Assembly (NCBI GenBank): GCA_030144725.1
Contig: JASKMD010000019.1
Span: 7,123,841-7,187,840 of the forward strand
Reading direction: 5' to 3'
DNA: 64,000 nucleotides
Source: Haematococcus lacustris
Lineage: Eukaryota > Chlorophyta > Chlorophyceae > Chlamydomonadales > Haematococcaceae
Below are positions 40,576-53,157 of this stretch, piece after piece. The notes under the pieces were generated by a model that was not told the origin of the DNA, ran no database searches, and saw nothing but the letters and a program-made list of their open reading frames with translations. Every line of letters begins with the position of its first letter. The first letter of the stretch is position 1. The position numbers and the translations under genes are program-made.

Positions 40576-43500
40576 TCATTTAACCCAGGCGTCAGGCAGA
40601 GGTGAGGTAACCGGGCCCTTGCTGGTTTTGAACACTGCACCCTTGTAGCAGGGCACACCCTCGCTGTTGGTCTTCATGTCAGGGAACAGACGCTCCAGGA
40701 TCTTCTTCTTGGGATTGACCTGAAGTCATAGCAGCATGTGCAGTCATAGAGCTCATCTGGGGTCATGCAACAGCAACCCTCCTATCCATGTACACCCTTT
40801 GAGCCTCAAAATGCTGCATACATGTGTGACCTAGGTGTAATCAGGCTGTGAGCAAGGTGCACCCACTGTACCACTACTGTGAGGCAGTACCATAGCAGCC
40901 TTGCAGGAGACCTTCCAGCCAACACCTCCCTATGCCTCCACATCCCATGACCTATGCACCACCCACCTCCTCCAGAGGGGCTGCTTCATAGCCTTCCACT
41001 GTACAACGCTCGCCATTGGGCACTCCCTCCGGCACCGCCACTGGCACCACCTGGTCGTGTGTTTCATTGCTGGCACATAGCACCTGCACAGTCACAGCAA
41101 CAGCCGCTCCTGCATGGCAGCCCATGCAATGGCAACCCTTGCATTGTGCAAGCATGTGGGTCAAGCACCATGCACAGCATAAATTGAAAAGAAGCCTTGA
41201 TGTATGGAAGCCCTGCTCAAGTCCACTCCAAGGTCATAGACCAGCCTCAGATATTCTCAAACTACTGTAGTTCCTCTCATCAAGTCTCTCGAGAGTGGGT
41301 TTCGTCATCATAGGCGGCCAAGGGAGGTGTTTCAGGAACAAGTATGGAGGTGTGACATTGAGTGAGGTACCAGTTATTCACATGCACACAGGCAGGGTGT
41401 GCATGATCCAAGGGGGAGGTGTTTATGAGGAAGGGGAAAGGCAACAGAAGGTAGCAGGAGCTGCAAGAAGGGGGAGGGGTGTGGTGGTGGCTAAGGGGCA
41501 AATCAGCTGAGGGTGTCAGCCCAGGAGGACAAAGGTGACGGTGCAGGCAGAGCTGGGGTGTGTGACTGTGGACCTGACGAGACAAACACACAATCAAGTG
41601 GTGAAGGTAGGCAAGGTGGGAAGAGGGAAGGTGCACCCTGTTTTGCGCAGATGGGTGGCTGCATAAAGTTGGGTTGGCTCTGCTGATCCAGTGCACTGCC
41701 AGCCTTGCCCACACACCCACCATGCCGAAGGACATGACCTCCCGCATCTTGGCAGGCTTCAGGTTGCACACCACCAACACCCTCAAGCCCCGCATCGCCT
41801 CCTCTGGCACGAACTTCACCAGGCCACTGATGATCTGCAGGGCAGGCAGCAAGCGGGCAGGCAGCAGGCTGGAAGGCAGCAGGCTGGCAGATTGGTAATC
41901 AGGCAGGCAGGTGTGTGAACAAGCAGCCAGCCAAGCCCTAGCCTGTTCAGCAGGGGTGCCAGGACAGAGTTGCACAGGGTAAAGGAGAGTTTGTGGCAGG
42001 GCAGGGAGCACAGCATGGGAGCATCAGGGCACAAGTGCGAGTGCAGTTCCAGCACTGCCACCGCCCTGTCAGTAAATGTGTTCACATCATGCTGTTTTGG
42101 AACGACCACACAATGCAAGCCCAGCCAGCTAATTTGATTCCAACACAAAGCTATGTCACACCTGGCGGGGTGCAGACTCGCCCACATCGATCTCTTCAAC
42201 GTACAAGGCGTCCGCATTAGGGTGGCGTCCAACCTGCCGGCACATTGGGAGCACACTGAGGAAGAGGCTGTGGTGTCGTGACGATGACAGCATGCCAGTT
42301 TCGACGCCACCTATGTCACAGCAGCTGCTGCTGGCAGTGGTGATGATGATGAGGAAGTGAGGTCCCTGTGGGGACAGCTAGCCTGCACCTGATGCCGGTC
42401 TGCACGCCTACCTGCAGCTACTGCTACACTACTTGTTCAAGGTTGCAGCAACCCAGTCATGGTGCTGTCCGGGCAAGCTGAGCCTCCCTGCCCTAATCAC
42501 CTCTAGCTGCCCACCCTGCTTCCACCGGTGGCCCTTCCTCTCCTTGCCTTCACTGTTTCATTCCATCCTTAGTTAGTAAGGCAACTCCCGCATGGCAAGC
42601 CGGGTACCTGTTGCTTTACTGCTACCCACCACACCAGGACCCTGTACACCCCAACTGACATCACACTCCTCACCCCTTCCTCCTGCTCCTCCTACTCACC
42701 TTTATGATCGTCCCGACCCGGATGTCCAGCATGTCTATACGTGCCTCATCATCGCCTCCGCCACCCCCTCCTGCCTTGCCCCCATTTCCTTTATCGCCTG
42801 CCCCTCCCTTCCCTTCCTTCACTTTTGCAGCACCCTTGTCTTTGGCACTGCTTGCATCAGGAGCTGAGCCTCCAGGCACTGCGGCCGTTGGGGAAGAGGC
42901 TTGCAGGGAGGCAGCGGCAGCTGGGCCCTCGCCTGCCGGGACTGCAGCCAGCTCTGCACCCGCTGCAGCCGGTTTCGCTGTTGCAGGTCCGCTGTTGGAA
43001 GCTGACTTGCCTGCCATGGCTGTGCCACCAGCAGCAGGAGCAGGGGCGGTACCTGCTGGGGCCACAGGTTTACTGCCTGCTGGCGCAGGTTGCTTGGCTG
43101 CAGTGGCAGCGGCAGGGCCAGTAGCCGTTGCGCTGGGGGAGGGAGGTGGGGGGGGCGGTGGTGGCACAAACTGGGGCTTGCTGACCTTGACGGGGCCGCG
43201 GGCAAAGCTGGCTGCCACCAGGACCTCGCCAGCTATGCCCTGGATCAGGTCTGCCCAGCGCAGCAGGTGCATGAAGTGCAAGATCTGAGCAGCAGGGAAG
43301 GACGTCTGCGAGCCAGGAGCAAGAGCTTACACTTTCACTTCATAGCAGCCAGCTGCTCAGAACTGAATGTGAGGGTGAGTGCGAGGGTGACGGCTGGTGA
43401 GAGTGGTGCTGGTGCATGTGCTCTTGTGGACCAGTTCCTATTCTTGCTGGCAGCAAGCCATCCTGTACATTGTCCCACCCTGCCTGGCTCTATAGCATGC

Positions 43501-44133
43501 CTTCGCCTCGTCATAGTGTGCTGCCATGCCCCATGCAAGCCCCGACTCAGACTGCTCTGCAGCCATGCCCCACACATCTAGTCTGCCCTTCTAGGAGATA
43601 GGCACATCACTCACTGTGGCTGCATGCGTCACACCAAACACGACCAGATCTGCCAATGTGAGGTCATTGCCCACAAGGAAGGTGCGGCTGGCCAGGTGGT
43701 CGTTGATCTGAAAGCAAGCCACATGTCAGTAGTGCACAGGCGTGTTCAACAGATGGCCATCATGAGGACCAACGCTGCATATGACAGCTGGGCTGTCGAG
43801 CACTGTTTTGCTAACCCCACCTTCGCCAGTTTGTCGTCCATTAGGGGGTTCAGTTCGGAAACTGACCACAGCAGCCATTCATCAACCTGCGTGGGCGAAG
43901 TGGTTCGGGACGTGATGTGCTGCAGCCCGTCAAGACGGAGCTGCTAGGCCAGCTGCCGGCTGCACCTGGGCTCTGCCAGCATTTGATGCGCTCAGCAGCT
44001 GCTGTGCTCGCGAAGACTTCAAGGTAAGTCCTAGGCAAACAGATCCAATCTTGGCGGGGGGCACATCCTCAGCCGGCGGGTCCACGCGCAGAAAGCCAGC
44101 TACGAAGCGCGCACACTCGCTTGATGGAGTCAT
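40576..44133 (-). CDS. Arc1p/AIMP1-like tRNA-binding protein (GST-C + EMAPII/tRBD)
   Basis: Eight exons join in frame to 452 residues: 43966-44133, 43821-43886, 43615-43707, 42700-43284, 42162-42233, 41721-41834, 40967-41083, 40576-40719. Residues ~57-125 form a GST-C-like domain (VDEWLLWSVSELNPL; FLVGNDLTLADLVVFG; MHLLRWADLIQG). An Ala/Pro/Lys-rich linker ending in KDKGAAKVKEGKG follows. The tRNA-binding OB fold spans the last ~165 residues: IDMLDIRVGTIIKV, HPNADALYVEEIDVGE, ISGLVKFVPEEAM, VVCNLKPAKMREVMSFGM, VLCASN, NPKKKILERLFPDMKTN and a WVK end aligned with the family C-terminus. Such proteins bind tRNA and dock aminoacyl-tRNA synthetases (Met/Glu) in the cytosol. It could also be a MetRS appendage encoded separately. 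Introns are 70-800 bp. Confidence 0.93.
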
Positions 44134-44329
44134 ATGTGCGGCGTCATATGTGCATTCCAACCAACACAACTTTTAACCCCTACAGCCCTCATGCAACACC
44201 AAAATAAAGCATGAGTTGTAATCAAATACAGGCTGCGAGATCGCTGTTGTAAAGGCTACTGCTAGTGTGCCTACTGCCCACTTCAGTCAGCCTTCTGGTG
44301 TGTGTGCCTCCCGGTCTACTACTAGCAAG

Positions 44330-45590
44330 AGCTCTACCCTACTCTATAGCTCTTACTCACACACATCCCCTTTGTGAGGGGTTTGGTATCTTGTTTTCTT
44401 GGGTTGTATTGCTGTAGCTGGCTATCGCCGCCACTTGCGCCGCCACTTGCGCAACAGTGCCTTGTAACGCACGTCACCCACTCCTGGCCTAGCCTGCCTG
44501 GCTTTGGCATGGCTGGGCGGCCTTCCCAGTAGCACAGCTCAGTAGGGCGTGGGCCTGGGCCGACTGCACAGCGGCGGATGTTCAGCGCGGCTGACACGTC
44601 CCGGTCATAGAACCTGCACATGGGTGTGGGAGATGCATGAAGTCAACCCATGTGCCATGTCATGTGGGATATGTTGCGGACATGCACATGTGCAGTGCCA
44701 GGCCAGTGCTTACCTGATGTAGTTGCTTGTTGAGCACATCAAGCCCCTGACTTGGGAACGCTTTGCTACGGGCTGGTCGTGCAGGCCGAGCGGGTCGGCT
44801 ACGTGAACGGCAGTGATGGGTAATACAAGATACGTGTATCGATACCGATACGTATTTTTGTATAATACAAGAATACACGTATCGTATTTAAAAATACAAG
44901 TGCCGGCCGGCAAGTTGCGTGGATGCCTTCGATGCAGCTGCTGGCTGCTGCCACAACAAGAGTCCGCGCTAAAGCCATGCCGCGCGGTGCTAAAGCCATC
45001 GGCCTGCTCCCGGAGCAGTCGGTCGCATGTGCCGGTTTTTACATGCAAGAACATCAAACTTGGGAGGCCCTGACTTTCCGACGTCGCCGTGCTGCCCAGA
45101 CATCAAGGACAGGCTGCAGACTGGCTGCGCTGCTCCTTTCACGCGTGACATGTTGCCTCTGTATCGCTGTATTGTATCGATACAAAAAATACACGTTTTT
45201 TCTTGTATTTTCTTGTATTTCCTGTATCGATACACGTATTACCCATCACTGGTGAACGGTAAACAAGCCGCGCACGAGTAACCCCAATAGCGGGCTGGCG
45301 AGCACCGACCGCTCGCTGCTGGCCTCCACTCGCGGCTGCACAGCGAAGTCCAGGAAGGCATCCCAAAGCTCTTGCGGGAGGTGGTCGATGAGGTGGGCTA
45401 GCTTACACTTCCTGCCGTGGTTTGTGTTGTCCCTATCGCTGGCAGCGCGGGCCTCTCCGGAAGCCTTTCTTTTGCGCTCCGCTTCGGTGAGGTCCGGCTG
45501 TAGTGCCTCGTCGCGGTCCTCAATGCCACTGTCCGGGTCCTCCGGCACTGGCCTAGGCACGGTTCGTCTTTTTTAGCCATAAAAAACAGG
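44330..45590 (-). pseudogene. Fanzor/TnpB-like gene remnant, interrupted by a hAT MITE
   Basis: The upstream part (45560-45260) reads an acidic/basic leader, then HLIDHLPQELWDAFLDFAVQ and LLGLLVRGLFTVH. Removing the MITE with one GTGAACGG restores the frame into VADPLGLHDQPVAKRSQVRG. That exon ends at a GTAAGC donor (44714). The next exon (44613-44334) joins by 2+1 bases: NYIR-FYDRDVSAALNIRRCAVGPGP, followed by a Pro/Gly-rich tail. DRDVSAALNI is the RuvC-III signature of TnpB/Fanzor. RuvC-I and -II are missing, so this is an internally deleted copy. KRSQVRGLMCS may be a decayed zinc-ribbon half. Confidence 0.65.
44811..45251. mobile_element. 441-bp hAT MITE inside the Fanzor-like remnant
   Basis: The termini CAGTGATGGGTAATAC/GTATTACCCATCACTG are the same as in the MITEs at 17258 and 23618. 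The target duplication is GTGAACGG at 44803-44810 and 45252-45259. It is about 40 bp longer than the other copies because of an internal segment near 45033-45072 ('ccggtttttacatgcaagaa' onward). Confidence 0.93.
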
Positions 45591-45671
45591 TGAAGCCGCC
45601 ACAAATACAAGAAAATTGTTAGTTTTGTTCGTTTGCATTTAACAGGTTCCCATGTTTATGTCCTGATGTGA

Positions 45672-45812
45672 ATGGACAACCTGCAAGCCCTGCTGCACTC
45701 CCTGCAGCGCCTGAGTGTGCGGGGCAGCTTGCCAGCTGCTGCTGCTGCCGAGGCGCACTTGCTGGTGGGGCGGGACCCAGGGACCCAGGGAGGGGGGCGG
45801 TGGGCTGCCTGA
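45672..45812 (+). CDS. Short Leu/Ala-rich frame, unassigned
   Basis: This 46-codon ORF (MDNLQALLHSLQRLSVRGSL...) has helical character but no recognised domain. It lies between the Fanzor-like remnant and the Alba gene. It could be an exon of the element or a chance frame. Confidence 0.2.
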   Translation: MDNLQALLHSLQRLSVRGSLPAAAAAEAHLLVGRDPGTQGGGRWAA

Positions 45813-46119
45813 TGGCTGTGGTGGTTGATGGGGCAGCACAGGTGTCAAGGCGTCGAGGGACTATCACAAAACAACCCAGCGAAGGAGCTACAACTACCTT
45901 GAGCATGCCAGCATGGGCAACTCGCCATCCGGTCAGCCGCATTGCCCACCATCGCTGCGCTGGCTGCTGTCGCTACGGCGCTTCTGTCTATAAGTCCTTG
46001 ATCGCATTGTACTGGCAGCTCGCAGGTCGGATTCCTTGTGCCTCTCGCTGCTCTTCAGGAACGGGCCAAGGTGGTAGATCCACTGAGCACAGCTTCGTTT
46101 CCTACTCACATCGCAGACC

Positions 46120-48138
46120 ATGGAAAACTATGTGCGGCTTAAGAAGTCTGACGATGAAGCGGTGCCGGAGAATGAGGTGCGTGCAAGCCTTGGGCTACGG
46201 ACATCGCAATGGTAAACTGGCTGCAGCGGCGGAAGCGTGGATCGTTGTTTGCAGGTGCGCATCCAAAGCAGCGGCAAACTCCGATACTACATCGCCTACG
46301 CGATCTCCATCGTCAACGAGAAGGGTTTTGACACCTTCCAGCTGAAGGCAATGGGCCGCGCCATCAACAAGACCGTTGCCGTCGGTGCGTGCGCATAACA
46401 GCTTGCACCCTTCCTGCCATCGGCTGTGCACCAGAGCTACCTGTGACCTGCCGGCACCGCCGTAGCCGAGATTGTCAAGCGCCGCGTGCCCGGGCTACAT
46501 CAAATTACGGAGTTCAGCTCCTTGGCCGTCGTCGACACGTGGATGCCTAAAGAGGAAGGGCCTGCACCCCTCCAAGTGACGCGCAACGTGTCAGCAATGA
46601 CCATTACTCTGTCCACGGCCCAGCTGGACACCAACCACCCTGGTTACCAGGCACCCCTTGGCCCAGAGGAGTTGGAGCAAGTATCAGAGCAAGACGTGGA
46701 TGACATGATGGCAAGTGAGGCGAGGAAGTCATCCGGGAGACCAAGGTAAGCTGTTAAGACCTCAACACATGCCACCATGCATGCAAAGCACTGCATGCGC
46801 CGCACTATGTACATGCGCAAGCAACGAGTGCTATCCGCAATGGGATAGGCGTCTTCCAGCATTGCATTGCATTGGATCGCATTGCATTTGTTGCATGGCA
46901 TGACGTGGCATGGCAGGGCAAGAGGCTCGCTCAAGCAGCGTGAGAGGCCCATAAGCATCACTGGGTCGGGAGCACTGCAGGTGGTGTGTGACCGGTTGGA
47001 ACATCTAGCAGCACATGGTTACCCTTTGTTGAGAGCAACAGGGTGCTGAGGGGTGCGCATGCGGTGGTGCAGTTGTGCAGCCTGGAGCAGGCTGCATGCT
47101 GCACCAGCCACAGTCCAGAGGCCAGGCATGCTTGCTGAGGTCCTAGCGCCATGTGCTTAGTTGGCTGATCAAGCTTAGGAGCAGGTATGTACGATGCCAT
47201 CTCACCAGAGGTGCAGCAGCGGCGGCAGCAGCATCATCACGGACAGACAGCTACAGCAGCCATGGGAGCAGCGGTGGCAGCAGCAGTGGCGGAAGCAGTT
47301 GGAGCATTAGTGACGGTGGCGATGGCTCAATGCAGTGGCGGCAAAATTGAAAGCAGCAATAGCAGCAGGGCCTCAGAGGCAGGACGCAGTGGCACTGCTG
47401 CCAGGTACCTCCGGATACAGGCAGCTGGCCAAGCTTAAGGGCCTGGCCCCTTGCCGACCCATCTGTACACCTCCAGAGCACTCTTGTGTACAGCAGCAGC
47501 AGCAGCAGGGGCAGGGGCAGCCTGGGGAGGTATGGCAGGGGTGTGTCTTGGCCAACACATGTTGGTGCTGTCATAGCTGCGCCTTGCTCCTACTCACCTT
47601 GACTCTCAGCTAACGTGTCACAATTGCTGCAGGCTAGTCACAAGAGCAGCAACAGCCATTCCAGCTAAGCAAGCCATTCCAGTTGAGCAAGCTTGGCTAA
47701 ACAAGCGAGCCAAGCCAGATAAGCAAGCCAGGCCAGGCCAGATGAGCATCCATGTTGTGACCCTGCCTGGCAGGAGTTCCTCATGCCACCCTTTGCCTGC
47801 TGCTCCGCAGGGGCCGAGGCCGGGGGCGTGGTGGGCGTGGCAGAGGTGACCGTGGGCCCCCTCACCCTGGGGGGGAGGGCCCAGGCCCTGAGCAGTTTGT
47901 GGAGCTGGGGGCAGACGTGGGTGGGACGGAGGCCCCAGGGGAAGGAGATGCTGCTGGGGGCCCGGGGCGGGGCCGAGGCCGAGGACGGGGAAGGGGACGT
48001 TCCCGCCGCTCCCGGGGAAGGGGTGGAGCAAGGCGGGGTGGAGAGAACCCAGAGGAGGGCCATGCAGAGGGAGGCCAGGTGCAAGGTGGGCAGGTGGATG
48101 GGTACTACCCACCAGCGGGGGGTCAAGGGGAGGAGTGA
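46120..48138 (+). CDS. Alba-domain DNA/RNA-binding protein with RGG tail
   Basis: Exons 46120-46176, 46255-46384, 46466-46745 and 47811-48138 sum to 795 nt and join in phase, giving 264 residues. The Alba domain comes first (about residues 1-115): MENYVRLKKSDDEAVPENEV, LRYYIAYAISIVNEKGFDTFQLKAMG (RAINKTV follows), AEIVKRRVPGLHQITEFSSL, VVDTWMPKEEG and VTRNVSAMTITLS. This is the plant Alba-like order. A basic/acidic linker leads into an RGRGRGG-rich C-terminal tail ending DGYYPPAGGQGEE. The Arg codon at the last junction is split 2+1, supporting the 1065-nt intron. Plant Alba proteins bind nucleic acids, including R-loops and mRNA (family knowledge). TGTAA at 48381 is a candidate polyadenylation signal. 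Confidence 0.95.
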
Positions 48139-48380
48139 TCGCTGATTCTAAACATGCACCTGAGGAGTGACTGCACCAGAAGCAGGAGTGAGGGCAACAG
48201 GGGCCAGGTGGCAGCAAGCCAGTGATAGGGTCTTAGTATGGTCCTAGGGTTCTGAGCTTCCAGGCATTTCAGACCGTCGTCTGTCCAGACACATGTGCTC
48301 CCAGACCCAGACACTTTGCGTGGGACCTGCACAGCTCCAGTCAGCACAGACTTGTCAGGTGTGGCCGCTGTGATCGCTCG

Positions 48381-48385
48381 TGTAA
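48381..48385 (+). terminator. Candidate TGTAA polyadenylation signal of the Alba gene
   Basis: TGTAA is the usual green-algal polyadenylation motif. This is a plausible copy 243 nt after the Alba stop codon, with no competing gene in between. Cleavage would follow ~10-20 nt on. Confidence 0.45.
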
Positions 48386-48883
48386 CAACCCAGTACAACT
48401 CCAGATGCAGAGGTTGGAGATGTGGCTGTCTGCCTCCGGGTGCAAGGCAAAACTAGGGCATTGGTGACGAGGACGCTGGCAGGCACGGTTTGCAGTGCTT
48501 AGGCAAACTAAGATGGATGGAGCATGTCATCGGTGCCAGACTGCCTTTACGTGTCGCCTGTCAAAACCTGGCACCGGCTCAACCTGGCAGGCTAGGAGTT
48601 CAGCCTAAAAGATGTGGAAAATGTCTGGTTTACCCCGCCTGCATGTGGACCCCTGCCCGGCCGCTAGTTTATACGATGCTTTGCGGCATGGCAGCCACGC
48701 CTCACCTGCGGCAAACCTGTATACTGGTACCATCTCTGCATACAAACCCCACCTCGGCGGTCCAGTTGTTGCCCGCTGCTGCGCTTGGCATCGGACCTCT
48801 TGTTGCGCAAGGAGCACGTGGTCCTGGGTCTGGTTGCGTCGATTCGGCGACAGCCGTGTGTTTTGTTGAGGAGCGCGGCGGAG
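48386..48883. other. Gap between the Alba gene and the polyQ gene
   Basis: Only short frames without splice support. The promoter and 5' UTR of the downstream plus-strand gene should lie toward 48883. I recognise no element. Confidence 0.4.
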
Positions 48884-51800
48884 ATGGAGTTTGAAGACGA
48901 ACAACGCGTAAGCTTACAAGCAGACCTCGCTCGCTCGGACTTTCTTCGACGCACGCAAGCGCAAGTTCAAAAGGCGCGTGCCCCAATCATCACGCCAGCC
49001 TGGTCCACCTTCACATCTGTTACTGGCCTCGCGTGCAGGTTCCTCTCCAAGGTGCATCGCGCTAACGGAAATGTTACGCCCCTGCCCTCAGCCCACATTC
49101 ATACTGCCAATCCTTGACCCCTGCAGGGCCCACGCAGCATGCCAGGCTCTCTCAAGCTCCTGCTGGGTTTCACTGCCAGGTTGGCAGCACTAGCTCCAGA
49201 CTGGCAGCTGTAGCACAGGCTGGCTATCTGTCTTGCTAGTGACCTGCTTGCCCTCCTTTCCATGTGCAGATGCCTATCAGCCGCCCCCAGCGCATGCAGC
49301 AGCAGCAGCAGCAGCAGCAGACAGGGCAGCTATTGGAAGAGGCGCAGCAGATTCAGGCACTGCTGGAGCAAGCTATCCAGCCGCCCTCCAGGGTCACCAG
49401 CAGAGCCATGAACCACCATGCTGATGATGACCCCCTGCCAGCGTCCTCCCAGGCAGTCCTGGTTGAGTTTGACGATGCGGACCCCGCCCTGCATGTTTCC
49501 TCTCAACAGCATGGTCCCATGCACCAGCATGCAGCCCCTGCCTGGCAGGACCCACATCAGCATGTCCAGCACATGCCATGGGAAGCGCAGCAGCAGCAGC
49601 AAGCCCCATACCCTTGTGCACGCCAGCAGGAGCAGCAGCAGCCAGTAAAGTGTCAGCAAGCAAAATGCCTAGGCCCTGCATCGTCTTGTCTCACTGAACA
49701 GCTGCAGCGCCAGCCAGGGCCCAAGCCACCTGGCGATGGGTCAGGTCCTGTGTCCAGCAGTGGACGTCACCTGACCCAGCAGCAGCAGCCGCCAGCCAGT
49801 GGCAGTGGCAGAGGTGACCCAGGCGGTGCCAGAGGCAGCACAGGCAATGGTACTGGCATGAGGGGCACCAGGCACTCTGGTGCCAACACCTCCATGCTGC
49901 ATGCGCCAGAACGTACCAACAGCCATGGAGCGCCACACCCCCTTGCTCCAGCTGGCGAGGGGGAGAGTAGCAGCCGGGTGGAGGCAGCCTGTAGGGGCGT
50001 GGCCCCCACATCCGGTGTCCCTGCTCCCTCCCCTAAGGATCTGCGATCACTCCTGGCAGCTAAGAGGCTGAGCGTCTCTGCCCTGATCTCACCTGCCCCC
50101 CCTCAGCAGCCTGCCCAGGAGCCTGCCCCAGCGGCTACTGATGCAGAGCCCAGCCCTGCTGGCTGCAACCGTCCTGCCTGGCGGCAATACGTGCAAGCAG
50201 GACGAGGCGGCAGCAGCAGCAACAACAGCAGCAGCAGGGGCGGTGGGAAGAAGGGCTGGGGAGCAGGGCTGGGGTTGGGGCCCAGCCCCCAGCACCAGCC
50301 CACCAGTCATGGCAGTCACGCTAGGGGCCGGCTGCCCAGCCCTCTGCCTTTCAACAACACTGGCCAGCGAGGGCAGAGGAAGCAGGAGGCGCGAGGGGCA
50401 GGCCCTGGACCCCATGGGCTAGGTGGGGGATCCAGCCCACTTCAACCCCGGACCATAGCAGCTCTGCTACATGGCCAGTCGCCGCCCCAACAACAGCGCA
50501 AGGTACACGGCCTGGGTTTGTGGGGGGGTAGTCAGGCCAGCAGGGCAGGGCAGTAGTAGCTTCAGCTGGAGGCTGCTGGCGGCTGCTGGCTTGCAGGGCG
50601 GGGGGTGGAGGCCTAACCCTCCCGTGTGGGCCAGCAGGTGTATGATCACTGCAGGCCAAGACCAGGGTGTGCTGTATCTAATCTGTGCTGGAGGTGTTCT
50701 CAGGTATTCTGAGAGTGTTGTGCCAGGCTGAGTGTTGTGTTAGGGCGCGCCGAGTATGCTTTGCTGTGTGCTTTGGTGTGCTGTACAGCAGCAGCACTCA
50801 CCCCTTGTGTGCCATCCAGCAGAGCCAGTCTGATTCAGTTGGTGAAAGGTCTGGCTGCAGGGTAGTAGGGTCCCACCCCTTCTCTCAGCAAAGTGCCCAC
50901 TGTGAAGTGATGGGCAGGGGTGGTGGTGCACGCCCCCTTGCCGCCCTCCACCTCACCAGTGCGCCACCTCACCTCACCACCTCACCTCACCATCAGTGCA
51001 CCACCTCACCTCACCAGTGCGCCTGCAGGGCTGTGCTTGCAGGCCCCACCTCTGCTGCGATCCAGTGAGGGCCCTGCTGCCCTGCTGCTGGGGGAGCCCG
51101 TCAAGCCTCCCCTGCCTGCCGCCCAGCCCCCCTACCCACCCCCCCATCCTCACTCCCTTCACACCGGCCACGCTGGCTCACTCAATCTAGGCGCCCCTCA
51201 CACATCACACTCCACCAGCGTGACTGACCCACTGCTGCCCAGCCCCCAGGCCAGGGCCAACCCTGAGGGGCCCCAGCACGCACCCCTTCAGTCAGCTGCT
51301 GGATCCAGGCCTGATGGCATTCACACACCCCATGCTTACACATCTGCCCACCCCTTGCACCAGCCACAAACAGCTTGCCAGGGCAAGGCTGGCAGCGCCC
51401 GCCGCAAGACCAACAGCCTGTACCTTGACCCTGCAAGCACCCCAGGCCTGGCAGGCAGCCGGGGTGGCAAGCGTGCCCGTGAGTGCGTCGCTTGGGGGGG
51501 AGTGCAGTCGCCCCCTCCTCCCACCCCCCTCGCTTCTGCTGCAGCAGCAGCAGCACCCCACCCCCACCATGTGGCTGCCTGGCCAGCAGCAGTGGAGGGT
51601 GCACACTTGCTGAACCTCACCCCCCAGCACCAGCAGCGACTGCAGCCCGGCGACCTGGGTACAGAGCCACAGCCATTTGCCCAGCCCCCTGCTGCCTCTG
51701 CTGCTGGCCCAGACCCAGCAAGGTGGGGCCTGCACAAGGCTCCACAGCCCAGGCAGGAGGCAGAGAGCGGGGCAGCCTGCCAAACATCAGCCGGTCAGAG

Positions 51801-53157
51801 GCCTGTGTTGGGTGGAGCGGCAGCATCAGGCTGGCGGAGCAGTGGTGCAGGGCACAGCATGGAGTCTGCAGCTCAGCAAACACACACGCACCCACACGCA
51901 CGACCAGCAGCGACCAAGCCAGCAGCATCATCAGCAGCAGCAGCAGCGCAAGGGGGAGGCAGCGACCCCCCCAAGGCCCCAGTGCGTGACCCAACCACCC
52001 CGCATGCAGAGGAGCCAGGGCAGGCTGGGATGCCTGCCCCAGAGGCCCTTGATGCTCTGCAAGGCAGGCCGGGGTCCTGGGGAGTGGGGACGCCCTTGGG
52101 GCTGCAAGGCACCCTGCAGGAGGGGCAGCAGGGCCCCGCCCAGGGGAGGTGGCCAGAGACTCCGATGGGACTGCAGCGCTTGCCAGGAGACCAGGGCTCA
52201 GAGGCTACTGCACATCACAACCACCAGCAGTGTGGTGCCGCACAACTGACCCTGCCCCAGCAGCTGGGGGGTCACACCTTGGTGGGGGTGTCTGTTGCCC
52301 TGCCCCCACCCCCGGGCCAACCCGCCAGCTCCATGCGCCAGCCGCAGCCTGCTGCCCACACCCCCTCAGGCCATGGCCTAGTGGGAGGTGATGTGCGGGA
52401 GGTGATGGCGCACCAGGCCTCTGCACAGCGCCGCTTCCTGGCAACCGCCTTGTCCAGCCAGCCTGCCCCTTTCCAGGCGCCGCCTTCTCCTTGGGAGGGA
52501 GGGGTGGGCCCTGCTGCTGCCTCAGACCAGTCCGTGCGCCCCACCAGTGCCGGCAGCAGCAATGGCATGCGTGGCAAGGGACCCGGAGCGGCAGCAGCAG
52601 CCCCGTCAGCACCACCGGGTGTTGCCGCAGCGCTGGGTGGAGGTGCTGGGCAGGAGGGGTGTGGTCCGTGTGAGGCCTGGGGTCCTGTGAGCTCAGGCTG
52701 GGGCAGTGGGGGCAGAAGGGGCAGGGCAGCGGCTCCCACTGCCAGCCTGGCAGAGTCCCACAGCCCTGCAACGTCAGGTGGGAGGTCTCGGCGCCAGGGA
52801 TCTGGCGAAGGGGGTGGGGTTGGTGACAGCCCTGGCTGGCATTTGCTGGGCCCTGCTGCTAGGGGCCGCTTAGCCCGGGGCCTGGGGTCAGGCATGCAGC
52901 CAGCGGGGCCCTGGGCAAGCGGGGGGCCGGGGGCGACAGAGGGTGGCAGAAGCAACAAAGGGGGCGTGTTGTCGGCACGGTTGAAGGCGGTGCAGCTGAG
53001 GCTTGCCGCCAACCAGGAAGGCCTGGCAGACGCTGGGGTTATGTGCACAGCAGGTAGGATGCAGATGGTGGGTTTGGGTACATGCAATAGCAGTGTGTGG
53101 GGCGAAAGGCCTGCGCTGCAGACTGAGGATGCAGGCATGGAGCTGTGTCGTCAATGA
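48884..53157 (+). CDS. Large low-complexity polyQ/Pro-rich protein
   Basis: A probable first exon (48884-48907, MEFEDEQR) meets a GTAAGC donor. It joins in phase 0 to 49270-50502, which starts MPISRPQRM, then Q8, then a helical LLEEAQQIQALLEQAIQ. A GTACAC donor follows. 51043 onward joins in phase 0 and stays open to 53157, or to a GCAG|GTAGGA donor at 53053. The protein exceeds 1080 residues and is dominated by Gln, Pro, Ser, Gly and Ala. Islands with sequence character are DLRSLLAAKRLSVSALISP, KTNSLYLDPASTP, VREVMAHQASAQRRFLATAL and VLSARLKAVQLRLAANQEGL. No catalytic domain is visible. It may be a nuclear scaffold or transcriptional regulator (inference). The first exon is the least certain part. 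Confidence 0.55.
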
